Assembly (NCBI GenBank): GCA_964484125.1
Contig: CAZAEK010000026.1
Coordinates: 1-25,257 of the forward strand
DNA from: DSSM01 sp964484125
GTDB taxonomy: Bacteria > Bacteroidota > Ignavibacteria > Tepidaquicellales > Tepidaquicellaceae
DNA: 25,257 nt
Direction of reading: 5' to 3'
The notes beneath the pieces are model-generated. The model saw only the letters and a program-made list of their open reading frames with translations, was not told the DNA's origin and made no database searches. The position numbers and the translations under genes were made by a program. Positions 7,844-15,161 of the stretch are shown here, in pieces. The stretch's first letter is position 1. Each line of letters starts with the position of its first letter.

Positions 7844-9418
7844 ATGAAAACTGATTTTATTCTAATACTCGATTTTGGGTCACAATATACACAGCTAATA
7901 GCAAGGCGTACAAGAGAGTTTAAAGTATATTCTGAAATCTTTCCTTACTTTCAGGATATTGAAGAATTACTGAAATCAAAGCCACAATATAATCTCAAGG
8001 GTGTAATTCTTTCAGGCGGACCTTCGAGCGTCAAGGAAAAAGGTTCTCCTGTAATTTCTAAAAAGAATCTTGATTTTATTTTTGCTAATAAAATACCTGT
8101 ATTGGGAGTATGTTACGGACTTCATCTGCTCGTTCATTTACTCGGAGGAAAAGTACACAAGGCAAGGGTTGATGAGTATGGAAGTACATTCATAGATATA
8201 AGCGGAAATACAAAGCTTTTAAAAGGAATAAAAAAATCAATTCGTGTCTGGATGAGCCACGGGGATTCAATTGACTATCTACCTGCTGATTTTAAATCAA
8301 CATCAAAAAGTAAGAACGGAATAATTAGCAGTTTTGAAAGTCTGAAAAGAAATATATACGGATTACAGTTTCATCCGGAAGTTCACCATACAGAATACGG
8401 GAATGAAATCCTCAAAAATTTCGTTTTTGGAATATGCAAAGTCAGACATCTATTTAAGACAGAATCCTTTATTAATGATAAAATTAACGAAATAAAGAAA
8501 ACAGTCGGGAATGACAGAGCAATACTTGCATTAAGCGGAGGAGTAGATTCATCAGTTGCAGCGGTCCTTGTAAATAAAGCCCTTGGAAATAAACTGACCT
8601 GCATACATATTGATACTGGTTTAATGAGAAAAAATGAAAGCCGGAATTTAATTAAACTTTTTAAATCAAATTTTAAAATTAAACTCATTTTTACTGATGC
8701 TTCTGAATTGTTTTTAAAAAACCTGAAAGGTGTTTCTAATCCTGAGACTAAAAGAAAAATTATAGGTAAAACATTTATTGATGTTTTTGAAAAAGAAGCA
8801 AAAAAATTAAACAAAGTAAATAAAGAAATAAAATATCTCGTACAGGGAACGCTATATCCTGATGTTATCGAATCAGTATCATTTAAAGGTCCATCTGTTA
8901 CAATTAAATCACATCACAACGTTGGAGGATTACCAAAAAAAATGAAGCTGAAATTAATAGAACCGTTCAGAGAGCTATTTAAAGATGAAGTAAGAACAAT
9001 AGGAAGAAAACTCGGACTTCCAGATTATTTTATAAACAGACATCCGTTTCCAGGGCCCGGACTTGCCATCCGCATACTTGGAGATATAACAAACGAAAAG
9101 CTTGAGATACTAAGGGAAGTAGATGATATTTATATGACTGAACTCCGCACATCAGGTTTGTATAATAAAATCTGGCAGGCATTTTCGGCTTTGTTGCCTG
9201 TAAAATCAGTAGGAGTTATGGGAGATTCAAGAAGTTATGAATTTACAATTGTTCTCAGAGCAGTTACATCTGTTGACGGTATGACAGCAGATTTTTATCA
9301 CTTTGAAAAAGAATTCTTATCACATCTTTCAAATAAAATTATTAACTCAGTTCGTGGTGTAAACAGAGTTGTTTACGATATAACATCAAAGCCACCTGCT
9401 ACAATAGAATGGGAATAA
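7844..9418 (+). CDS. guaA: GMP synthase (glutamine-hydrolysing)
   Basis: A 524-residue enzyme that converts XMP to GMP with ATP and glutamine. The class I glutamine amidotransferase domain (about 1-200) has its nucleophile Cys90 in GVCYGLHLL and His177/Glu179 in QFHPEVHHTEYG. The ATP pyrophosphatase domain follows, with the P-loop SGGVDSS at 231-237. The C-terminal dimerisation domain carries HPFPGPGLAIRILG and ends in PPATIEWE, the family's usual terminus. I chose the ATG at 7844 because the protein then starts with the family's MKTDFILILDFGSQYTQ. A longer frame from 7802 would add 14 residues that overlap the kinase gene. Length and all catalytic residues are normal. Confidence 0.97.
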   Translation: MKTDFILILDFGSQYTQLIARRTREFKVYSEIFPYFQDIEELLKSKPQYNLKGVILSGGPSSVKEKGSPVISKKNLDFIFANKIPVLGVCYGLHLLVHLLGGKVHKARVDEYGSTFIDISGNTKLLKGIKKSIRVWMSHGDSIDYLPADFKSTSKSKNGIISSFESLKRNIYGLQFHPEVHHTEYGNEILKNFVFGICKVRHLFKTESFINDKINEIKKTVGNDRAILALSGGVDSSVAAVLVNKALGNKLTCIHIDTGLMRKNESRNLIKLFKSNFKIKLIFTDASELFLKNLKGVSNPETKRKIIGKTFIDVFEKEAKKLNKVNKEIKYLVQGTLYPDVIESVSFKGPSVTIKSHHNVGGLPKKMKLKLIEPFRELFKDEVRTIGRKLGLPDYFINRHPFPGPGLAIRILGDITNEKLEILREVDDIYMTELRTSGLYNKIWQAFSALLPVKSVGVMGDSRSYEFTIVLRAVTSVDGMTADFYHFEKEFLSHLSNKIINSVRGVNRVVYDITSKPPATIEWE

Positions 9419-9503
9419 AATAAATTATCTGATAAAAAAATTGTCTCATTTTTGACACATTTTTAAGATTTATTGTTTTTTCAGGTAGTTACAATTTCAA
9501 AAT

Positions 9504-9513
9504 AGTGTACACT
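9504..9513. other. 10-bp palindrome upstream of promoter
   Basis: AGTGTACACT is a perfect inverted repeat ending 16 nt before the proposed -33 element of the lipoprotein/LysM operon. Position and symmetry would fit a small dimeric regulator site, but no regulator or second copy is visible, so this is only a candidate. Confidence 0.3.
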
Positions 9514-9529
9514 TTTTTAGAATTATGAC

Positions 9530-9560
9530 TTGACAGATATATTTATTTTTTATATTTTTG
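9530..9560 (+). promoter_or_regulatory. Bacteroidota-type promoter for the lipoprotein/LysM operon
   Basis: TTGACA begins at 9530, and TATTTTTG (9553-9560) matches the TAnnTTTG -7 element of Bacteroidota housekeeping sigma, with 20 nt between TTG and TA. The TTGACA hexamer also fits a conventional -35 box. Transcription would begin about 55-60 nt before the ATG at 9625. This is the clearest promoter in the window. Confidence 0.6.
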
Positions 9561-9610
9561 AGTGTTCTAAATTTTTAATTAACAAATTTTTTTAAAAACA
9601 GCCAAAAACC

Positions 9611-9617
9611 AGGAGGT
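9611..9617 (+). promoter_or_regulatory. strong Shine-Dalgarno site
   Basis: AGGAGGT lies 7 nt before the ATG at 9625. It is close to the ideal anti-16S sequence and fixes the start of the small lipoprotein. Together with the clear promoter, this suggests high expression. Confidence 0.85.
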
Positions 9618-9624
9618 ATCCATA

Positions 9625-9888
9625 ATGGCAAAATTCAAAAAGATGTCTCTCATTATTCTCGCTTCTGCATTCATTTCCGGCTCAGTTATGTTAACCGGTT
9701 GCGGTGGTGGAATCAGCGAAGAGCAGTACAGAGAACTGCAAGATCTGCAAGCACAGGTAGATCAGTTACAAAAAGACAAATCAGCTAAAGAAAGCGAAAA
9801 ATCTGGAATTCAAAAACAGATTAGCGACAAAGAAGCAAAGCTGAAAAATCTGCAAAAAGACATTGATATGTTAAAAAATTGCAAATAA
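9625..9888 (+). CDS. small coiled-coil lipoprotein
   Basis: An 87-residue lipoprotein. The signal peptide ends in the lipobox LTGC, so mature lipid-modified Cys26 follows a basic, hydrophobic leader. After a GGG spacer, residues 30-84 form a single uninterrupted coiled coil (heptads of Leu/Ile in YRELQDLQAQVDQLQKDK and onward) ending in LKNCK. Size and plan resemble a Braun-lipoprotein-like rod, but there is no C-terminal lysine motif clear enough to claim peptidoglycan attachment. The second cysteine, Cys86, could give disulfide-linked dimers. It is followed 63 nt later by the LysM gene, with its own ribosome site, in the same transcript. The two are likely paired envelope components. The function is an inference. 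Confidence 0.8.
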   Translation: MAKFKKMSLIILASAFISGSVMLTGCGGGISEEQYRELQDLQAQVDQLQKDKSAKESEKSGIQKQISDKEAKLKNLQKDIDMLKNCK

Positions 9889-9951
9889 TTGTCACAAATT
9901 GTAATGAAACAAAAACATTTTAAAAACAATTTTAAAGGAGATTTTAAAAAC

Positions 9952-10839
9952 ATGAAATTACACAAACTGTTAATCGCATTATTTGTGTTCTCCTTAGTTC
10001 TCGGCGCAAGCGCTACCACATTCGCTCAGGATGAAGAGCCGTGGAAAGAAATTACTGAGGAGCAATATCTTAAACAAAAAGAAGAGTTAACACAACAAGT
10101 TAACAACTTAAAGAGCGATATCAATGCTCTTGACAATGAAGTAAAAGCTTTAAATGCAGATTTGAAAGACAAAGATGCAAAAGTAAAAAAAGCTGAAGAA
10201 GAGTTAAAAGGTCTTTGCGACGCAGCAGCTTACAAAGCTGAATTTGCAAAAGTCGAAAAGATTGTAATGGACAAAGACAAATCAGGTGTAAAAGTAGAAG
10301 ACGCTGAAAAAATGGTAGCAAAATTAGAAGCTTCCAAATGTAAATGTATGGGTGACTATAGCAGCAGACTCGCAAAGATTAAGAAAGAATTAGATGCATG
10401 GAAAAACCCACCACAGAAAGCAGATCAATATACAGTAGTAAAAGGTGACTGCTTATGGAAAATTTCCAATAAATTCTACAAAGAACCAAGAGCTTGGTTT
10501 GCAATTTGGGAAAAGAACAAAGATGGCGTTGTCTCAGCACCTCCGAAAGTTCCTAAAACAATCAAGAATCCTAACTTAATTTATCCTGGACAGGTTTTAA
10601 GAATTCCTGCTCTTACAGATGCTGAAAAGAAAGCTGCTGTAGAGAAAACCAAATCTTACAAAAACAAATGGGTAAAAAGAGTAAAGAAGACTGATACAAC
10701 CGAAGTAAAGAAAGAAGAAAAGAAAGAAGAAAAGAAAGATGTAAAGAAAGATGACAAGAAAGATGTAAAGAAAGATGTAAAGAAAGAAGAAAAGAAAGAT
10801 GTAAAGAAAGAAGAAAAGAAAGAAGAAAAGAAGAAATAA
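9952..10839 (+). CDS. exported coiled-coil LysM protein with Lys/Glu-rich tail
   Basis: A 295-residue protein. Signal peptide 1-26 (cut after TFAQ or ATTFA), coiled coil about 36-88 rich in heptad Leu/Val, a short Cys-containing linker (Cys89, Cys130, Cys132), then a LysM domain at about 160-218: YTVVKGDCLWKISNKFY at the start and NPNLIYPGQVLRIP at the end. LysM binds the glycan backbone of peptidoglycan. Residues 253-295 consist almost only of Lys, Glu, Asp and Val. The ATG at 9952 is preferred over an upstream TTG at 9889 because AAAGGAG sits at 9934-9940 and a clean signal peptide starts here. The protein probably sits in the periplasm on the cell wall beside the preceding lipoprotein. Confidence 0.88.
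   Translation: MKLHKLLIALFVFSLVLGASATTFAQDEEPWKEITEEQYLKQKEELTQQVNNLKSDINALDNEVKALNADLKDKDAKVKKAEEELKGLCDAAAYKAEFAKVEKIVMDKDKSGVKVEDAEKMVAKLEASKCKCMGDYSSRLAKIKKELDAWKNPPQKADQYTVVKGDCLWKISNKFYKEPRAWFAIWEKNKDGVVSAPPKVPKTIKNPNLIYPGQVLRIPALTDAEKKAAVEKTKSYKNKWVKRVKKTDTTEVKKEEKKEEKKDVKKDDKKDVKKDVKKEEKKDVKKEEKKEEKKK
10708..10836 (+). repeat. low-complexity Lys/Glu codon repeat
   Basis: About 129 bases of in-frame AAG/AAA/GAA/GAT/GTA codons encode KKEE, KKDV and KKDD units. The DNA is nearly pure purine on the plus strand and internally repetitive, so its length may vary by slippage between strains. Long antisense open frames here are artefacts of this composition. Confidence 0.85.
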
Positions 10840-10862
10840 TCATTTATCAATAGTTTCTTTAT

Positions 10863-10895
10863 AAGCCCTTATGATTCTCTCATAAGGGCTTTTTT
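10863..10895 (+). terminator. strong rho-independent terminator
   Basis: AAGCCCTTATGA (10863-10874) pairs with TCATAAGGGCTT (10880-10891) in a 12-bp stem around TTCTC, followed by a T run to 10895. It closes the lipoprotein/LysM operon and leaves only about 32 nt before the ribosome site of the next gene. Confidence 0.93.
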
Positions 10896-10927
10896 GTTTC
10901 TCTTTCCTCGATTATTTTTATATAAAA

Positions 10928-10942
10928 AGGAGATTTGCCATA
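10928..10942 (+). promoter_or_regulatory. Shine-Dalgarno site followed by an ATA codon at the expected phoH start
   Basis: AGGAG at 10928-10932 is followed 7 nt later by ATA (10940-10942), in frame with the PhoH-like gene and 19 codons before its first ATG. The intervening codons (EDSNQKIEKNISLVGVDL) look like the usual PhoH N-terminus. There is no ATG, GTG or TTG in frame between the two. Either ATA is the start codon, or the base is a mutation or sequence error for ATG. Confidence 0.6.
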
Positions 10943-10996
10943 GAAGACAGTAATCAAAAAATCGAAAAAAATATTTCGCTTGTTGGTGTTGACCTG

Positions 10997-11938
10997 ATGA
11001 ATTTCATCGGTATTAACGAAAACAATATTAATTTTATAAGAGATAATTTCGAGTCAACTATAGTCATCAGAGGAGAGAATTTATTCATCAAAGGTTACCC
11101 GGATGAGGTTGATACTCTCGATAAGATATTTAAAGAATTAATTTATCTGCAGAAGAGACAGGGCGAAATCACAGAAAGAGACATCAATCTTGTGATTGAA
11201 TTAGTTGACGAGAAATCTCCTGTTAATTTCAGAGAAAAATTTGATTCAAATGCTGCAGAACTGAACAATGTAATATTATTTAAAAAATCAGATTCTATTA
11301 AGCCACGTACTGAGACTCAGGCAGAATATTTTAAATCTGTAAGACAAAACGATATTGTTTTTGCAATTGGTCCTGCCGGCACCGGCAAAACATACCTTGC
11401 AGTTGCATTTGCTGTTGCAGCTTTAAAGAATAAACAAATCAATAAAATTGTTCTCGCAAGACCTGCAGTTGAAGCTGGCGAAAGTCTTGGTTTTCTTCCG
11501 GGCGATTTATCCGAAAAAATTGACCCGTATCTCAGACCACTATACGATGCTCTTGAAGATATGATCCCATTTGATAAGCTTAAACAGTATATGGAAAGAA
11601 ATATAATAGAAGTTGTTCCTCTTGCATACATGCGAGGCAGGACACTGAACAATGCATTTGTAATTCTTGATGAAGCACAAAATGCTACCGCAACTCAAAT
11701 GAAAATGTTTCTTACACGACTTGGAGTTAATTCAAAAGCTATTATTACAGGGGATATAACTCAGATTGACCTGCCTCCTAAGGAAGTCTCCGGACTTGTA
11801 GAAATCCAGGAAGTCCTTAAAGGAATTGAAGATATTGATTTTGTGTATTTCAAAAAATCTGATGTTGTAAGACATAAACTTGTAAAAGACATAATAAACG
11901 CTTATGAGAAATACAACAATGGTTCATCAGGGAAATAG
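10997..11938 (+). CDS. PhoH-like ATPase (YbeZ type)
   Basis: A P-loop ATPase of 313 residues from the first ATG. Walker A is GPAGTGKT at 125-132 and Walker B is FVILDEAQN at 221-229, with RPAVEAGESLGFLPGDL (155-171) and the RPLYDAL segment typical of PhoH/YbeZ. The RTETQAEYF motif precedes Walker A. YbeZ-type proteins are linked to RNA metabolism and ribosome maturation and are often next to ybeY, which is absent here. Translation probably begins upstream at 10940 with ATA, giving 332 residues; the ATG at 10997 has no ribosome site. The stop TAG is immediately followed by the GTG of the Omp85 gene, which points to translational coupling. Confidence 0.93.
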   Translation: MNFIGINENNINFIRDNFESTIVIRGENLFIKGYPDEVDTLDKIFKELIYLQKRQGEITERDINLVIELVDEKSPVNFREKFDSNAAELNNVILFKKSDSIKPRTETQAEYFKSVRQNDIVFAIGPAGTGKTYLAVAFAVAALKNKQINKIVLARPAVEAGESLGFLPGDLSEKIDPYLRPLYDALEDMIPFDKLKQYMERNIIEVVPLAYMRGRTLNNAFVILDEAQNATATQMKMFLTRLGVNSKAIITGDITQIDLPPKEVSGLVEIQEVLKGIEDIDFVYFKKSDVVRHKLVKDIINAYEKYNNGSSGK

Positions 11939-13678
11939 GTGAGTTACATAAAATTAATATTGCTTTTTCTTTTTTTTACTACTTCTCTTTATTCTCAATC
12001 TGTAGTAAACAGTATTAATTTCTCCGGTAATAATTTTTTTTCGTCATTTGATTTACTGAAATCAATTACAACAAAAAAGGACATTGTTTATAATCCGGTA
12101 CAGTTTAACGCAGACTTAATTTCTATCCGTGCAAAATATAAGGAAGCAGGTTTTTTGCTTGCAAAAATTTCTGATTATAAAATAATTTTTTCTGAAGATT
12201 CTTCTATTGTTGATATTTCCATACAAATATCTGAAGGGAACAGGGTTTTAATCGGAAAAATTGATATTACAGGAAATAAGGAAATCAGTACTTCGCAGAT
12301 TTTTTCAATATTGGAAACTAAATCAGGTGAAGTTCCTGATGAAAATAAACTAAATAATGATATAAGGGAAATTTTAAAACTCTATGAAAAAAAAGGATTG
12401 CCTTTTACAAGGGTTGAAATCAGGGATATTTCACTATACTATTCAGGTAATAATCCTCAGATTTTAATTTCGATAGTAATTTCCGAAGGGACAAAAACCA
12501 AGATTGATGAAATCAGAATCAAAGGGAATGAAGTTACTGAGCCGTACGTAATAACAAGAGAGATAGGAATATCTGTGGGACAAAATATAAATACAGAACA
12601 ATTAGAAAATATAAGAAGGCGCCTTGACAGACTTGCTATTTTTGAAAACGTTGAAACCCCGAAAATATACGAAATAAAAAATACCAGAAAGAACGGTTTA
12701 TTAATAGAAGTAAAAGAAGGAAATAATAATACATTTGACGGAGTAATTGGCTATGTCCCGCCACCTTCTGAAAATGAAAGTGGATATTTTACAGGACTTG
12801 TGAATCTGAACTTTAAAAATATATTCGGCACAGGCAGGCGGCTTGATGCAAAATGGATGCAGGAAACAAAATCAACTCAGGAACTTGAATTAAAATATCT
12901 GGAACCATTTGTTCTGGGTTTTCCTGTAAATTTTAATCTTGGATTCCTACAGAGGATACAGGATTCAACCTATACAAAAAGGAAATTTGAATTTAAAGGT
13001 GATCTGAAATTTACAGATAACATAACTGGTTCTTTAATCCTTGGTGTTGAAAGTATTATTCCTTCATCTGATTCCAATGTTGTTTTTATAACCTCTGATT
13101 CAAGGACATTATATGCTGGCAGCGAAATAAAATATGATAGCAGAGATAATATTTATAATCCCTCAAAAGGTCTTAGTATTAAATTTAATTATACTTACGG
13201 AAATAAAACTATTTTTTCAGGTACAGGTCAATCATTTAATATACAAAAATATTCTTCTGAACTTGATTTATTTTTTTCATTTTTCAAAAGGCAAACTACT
13301 TTTTTAAGATTATCTGCATCAGAAATAAATTCAGATAAACTCGAAGATGCTGATTTAATTCGTGTCGGCGGTATGAGAAACATAAGAGGTTATAGAGATG
13401 AACAATTCCTTGCCGAACGTTTTATTTATGAAAACTTTGAACCGCGGTATGTAATCGGCAGAAGGAGTTTTTTGTTTATTTTTTTAGATGCAGGTTATTA
13501 TTTTCGTGAAGCAGATGTATTAAACAATATACCTGTACAGGAACAATTTATTTACGGATATGGGCTTGGCTTACAGATAGAGACAGGTATTGGAATCATA
13601 GGAGTAAGTTATGGGCTTGGAAAAGGAGATGGCATTCTCGATGGAAAAATTCATTTCGGATTGATAAATAACTTTTAA
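11939..13678 (+). CDS. Omp85-superfamily outer-membrane protein (BamA/TamA-like)
   Basis: A 579-residue protein. Signal peptide about 1-20 (ends SLYSQ). About three POTRA-like repeats follow in residues 21-255; each ends in a 'G…I.I.GN' strand, for example VLIGKIDITGN and TKIDEIRIKGNEV. A 16-strand-type beta-barrel occupies 257-579, with the L6 motif IRGY at 482-485 inside RVGGMRNIRGYRDEQF, equivalent to the VRGF/Y motif of BamA, TamA and FhaC. It is shorter than BamA (about 800 residues, five POTRAs), so it is more likely TamA-like or a phylum-specific insertase. The start is GTG at 11939, directly abutting the PhoH stop. A 28-nt gap separates it from the ubiquitin-like gene, so all five genes appear to form one unit. 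Confidence 0.88.
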   Translation: MSYIKLILLFLFFTTSLYSQSVVNSINFSGNNFFSSFDLLKSITTKKDIVYNPVQFNADLISIRAKYKEAGFLLAKISDYKIIFSEDSSIVDISIQISEGNRVLIGKIDITGNKEISTSQIFSILETKSGEVPDENKLNNDIREILKLYEKKGLPFTRVEIRDISLYYSGNNPQILISIVISEGTKTKIDEIRIKGNEVTEPYVITREIGISVGQNINTEQLENIRRRLDRLAIFENVETPKIYEIKNTRKNGLLIEVKEGNNNTFDGVIGYVPPPSENESGYFTGLVNLNFKNIFGTGRRLDAKWMQETKSTQELELKYLEPFVLGFPVNFNLGFLQRIQDSTYTKRKFEFKGDLKFTDNITGSLILGVESIIPSSDSNVVFITSDSRTLYAGSEIKYDSRDNIYNPSKGLSIKFNYTYGNKTIFSGTGQSFNIQKYSSELDLFFSFFKRQTTFLRLSASEINSDKLEDADLIRVGGMRNIRGYRDEQFLAERFIYENFEPRYVIGRRSFLFIFLDAGYYFREADVLNNIPVQEQFIYGYGLGLQIETGIGIIGVSYGLGKGDGILDGKIHFGLINNF

Positions 13679-13706
13679 CCCCGGAAAATCTTATTTATTT
13701 TTAAAT

Positions 13707-13976
13707 ATGGCAAAAATTAATGTAATGATAATAGACGCAACAGGTAACAAACAGCAGGAAGCTGTTTTACCTGATGATGCTCCTGTAAAAAGAATTATAG
13801 AGGCATTACTACCAAAAATGAAAATGCCCGTTACAGGACCGGATGGAGAACCGATATCATATAAATTTCACCATAAGGCATCAGGGAAACAACTTACGGA
13901 AAATCAGTCACTTGCAGAGGCAGGAGTAAAGGATGGTGATGTATTAAGATTATATCCGGAAATTACTGCAGGATAA
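13707..13976 (+). CDS. ubiquitin-like (YukD-like beta-grasp) protein
   Basis: An 89-residue protein with the beta-grasp pattern: strand INVMIIDATG, strand QEAVLPDDAP, helix VKRIIEALLPKM (27-38), a strand around YKFHHKASGKQL, and the final LAEAGVKDGDVLRLYPE. The 'sLaeaGVxdGDxLrl' ending and the 'lPddaPvkxii' segment resemble YukD/EsaB and other bacterial ubiquitin-like proteins. The chain ends in Ala-Gly (88-89), so a C-terminal glycine is exposed without processing, although the classic Gly-Gly is absent. It lies 12 nt before an E1-like gene and two genes before a RING-like gene. This makes a conjugated or adenylated protein modifier more likely than a sulfur carrier. The modifier role is inferred, not shown. 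No Shine-Dalgarno site precedes the ATG. Confidence 0.85.
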   Translation: MAKINVMIIDATGNKQQEAVLPDDAPVKRIIEALLPKMKMPVTGPDGEPISYKFHHKASGKQLTENQSLAEAGVKDGDVLRLYPEITAG

Positions 13977-13988
13977 CTTTTTACAGCA

Positions 13989-15161
13989 ATGAATGAAATT
14001 ATAAATATAGATGATTCACGTTATTCACGTCTTGGACTTATACCATGGTGGAATCAGGATGTTTTAAAAAAGTCTAAAGTTCTTGTTGCAGGATGCGGTG
14101 CATTGGGTAATGAGATTATAAAAAATCTTGCAATGCTCGGAGTTGGAAATATTTACGCCGTTGATATGGATACAATAGAAAAAAGTAACCTGACGCGTAG
14201 TGTTCTATTCCGCATTGAAGACGAAGGTAAATATAAAGCAGAGACCGCTTCTTTTCGTGCAAAAGAAATTAACCCCGAAATCAGAATTTTTTACTATAAC
14301 GGTAATATTTTCAATCTGGGCTTAAATATTTTCAAAGAGATGGATATAGTTATTGCAGGCCTTGATAACAGAGAAGCGAGATTATTTATAAACAGAAGTT
14401 GTATTAAAGTTAACAAACCCTGGATTGATGGCGGGATTGAAGTTTTAAACGGTGTAGCAAGAATGTTCGCACCACCTTTTGATGTATGCTATGAATGTAC
14501 ATTAAATGAAACAGACTTTGCTTTAATGAGCAAACGTAAATCCTGTCTTCTGCTTGGAAATGATGAAATTGAAGCCGGTAAAATTCCAACAACTCCTACT
14601 ATATCTTCAATAATTGCAGGAATACAGGTACAGGAAGCAATTAAATATCTTCACAACAAAGAAGAATTTTCTTTTCTGGCAGGAAAGGGATATGTTTTTA
14701 ACGGATTAAATAATGACAGTTATATAGTAGAATATCAGTATAAAGATGATTGCCTGTCACATTACACATTCAGTAATTATTATAATATAAGCAAATCTTT
14801 TTCAGAATGCAGATTTATTGATATTGATTTAACGTTTAAAAAATTATCCGGTGATAAACCTTACTCAATCATATTTAACAATGATATAATTTATGCCCTC
14901 GAAGATGAAACCGGTCATAAAAAAGAATTTTTTTCAAATATGAACTTAACAAGGGCTGTAGATATTACTGATTCTGGCAAGTTATTTAAACCTCTCTCTG
15001 TTACCAATATTTATTCCATATCAGATATTTACGGAAAATTTTTTAACCGGAAATTTATTGAATCAGGAATACCTTATAATGACATATTGACAGTGAGAAG
15101 CGGAGAATCAGAATATCATTTCGTTTTTGGTTATGAAGAAATTTTTTCGGAAGCTAAATGA
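13989..15161 (+). CDS. E1-like / ThiF-family ubiquitin-activating-type enzyme
   Basis: A 390-residue adenylating enzyme. The Rossmann ATP site is VAGCGALG (33-40), followed by Asp59/Asp61, SNLTR with Asn67 and Arg70, GKYKAET with Lys81 and Lys83, and GLDNREARLFIN (124-135). After DGG (147-149) comes CYEC (167-170) and then Cys186 in KRKSCLLL, aligned by spacing with the thioester cysteine of UBA3 and the active cysteine of ThiF. IIAGIQVQEAIKYL (208-221) closes the core. Residues about 235-390 form an extension that I do not recognise, with GIPYNDILTV near its end. Cys255 and Cys274 do not form the second CxxC of the usual zinc site. It should adenylate the C-terminal glycine of the preceding small protein. 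Its stop overlaps the next start (ATGA). Confidence 0.88.
   Translation: MNEIINIDDSRYSRLGLIPWWNQDVLKKSKVLVAGCGALGNEIIKNLAMLGVGNIYAVDMDTIEKSNLTRSVLFRIEDEGKYKAETASFRAKEINPEIRIFYYNGNIFNLGLNIFKEMDIVIAGLDNREARLFINRSCIKVNKPWIDGGIEVLNGVARMFAPPFDVCYECTLNETDFALMSKRKSCLLLGNDEIEAGKIPTTPTISSIIAGIQVQEAIKYLHNKEEFSFLAGKGYVFNGLNNDSYIVEYQYKDDCLSHYTFSNYYNISKSFSECRFIDIDLTFKKLSGDKPYSIIFNNDIIYALEDETGHKKEFFSNMNLTRAVDITDSGKLFKPLSVTNIYSISDIYGKFFNRKFIESGIPYNDILTVRSGESEYHFVFGYEEIFSEAK

Noticed and set aside
9889..9951. TTG start that would lengthen the LysM protein by 21 residues
   Set aside because: The AAAGGAG site at 9934 and an intact signal peptide from 9952 favour the later ATG; the extension would bury the signal peptide.
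10613..10850. Long antisense open frames rich in Ser/Leu/Phe opposite the LysM protein tail
   Set aside because: These come from the purine-rich Lys/Glu codon repeat read backwards; they have no start context or domain.
13707..15161. Reading the Ubl/E1 pair as ThiS–ThiF or MoaD–MoeB of cofactor synthesis
   Set aside because: There is no thi or moa gene nearby, no Gly-Gly end, a UBA3-like cysteine placement, and a RING-like gene overlapping the E1. This is not fully excluded.
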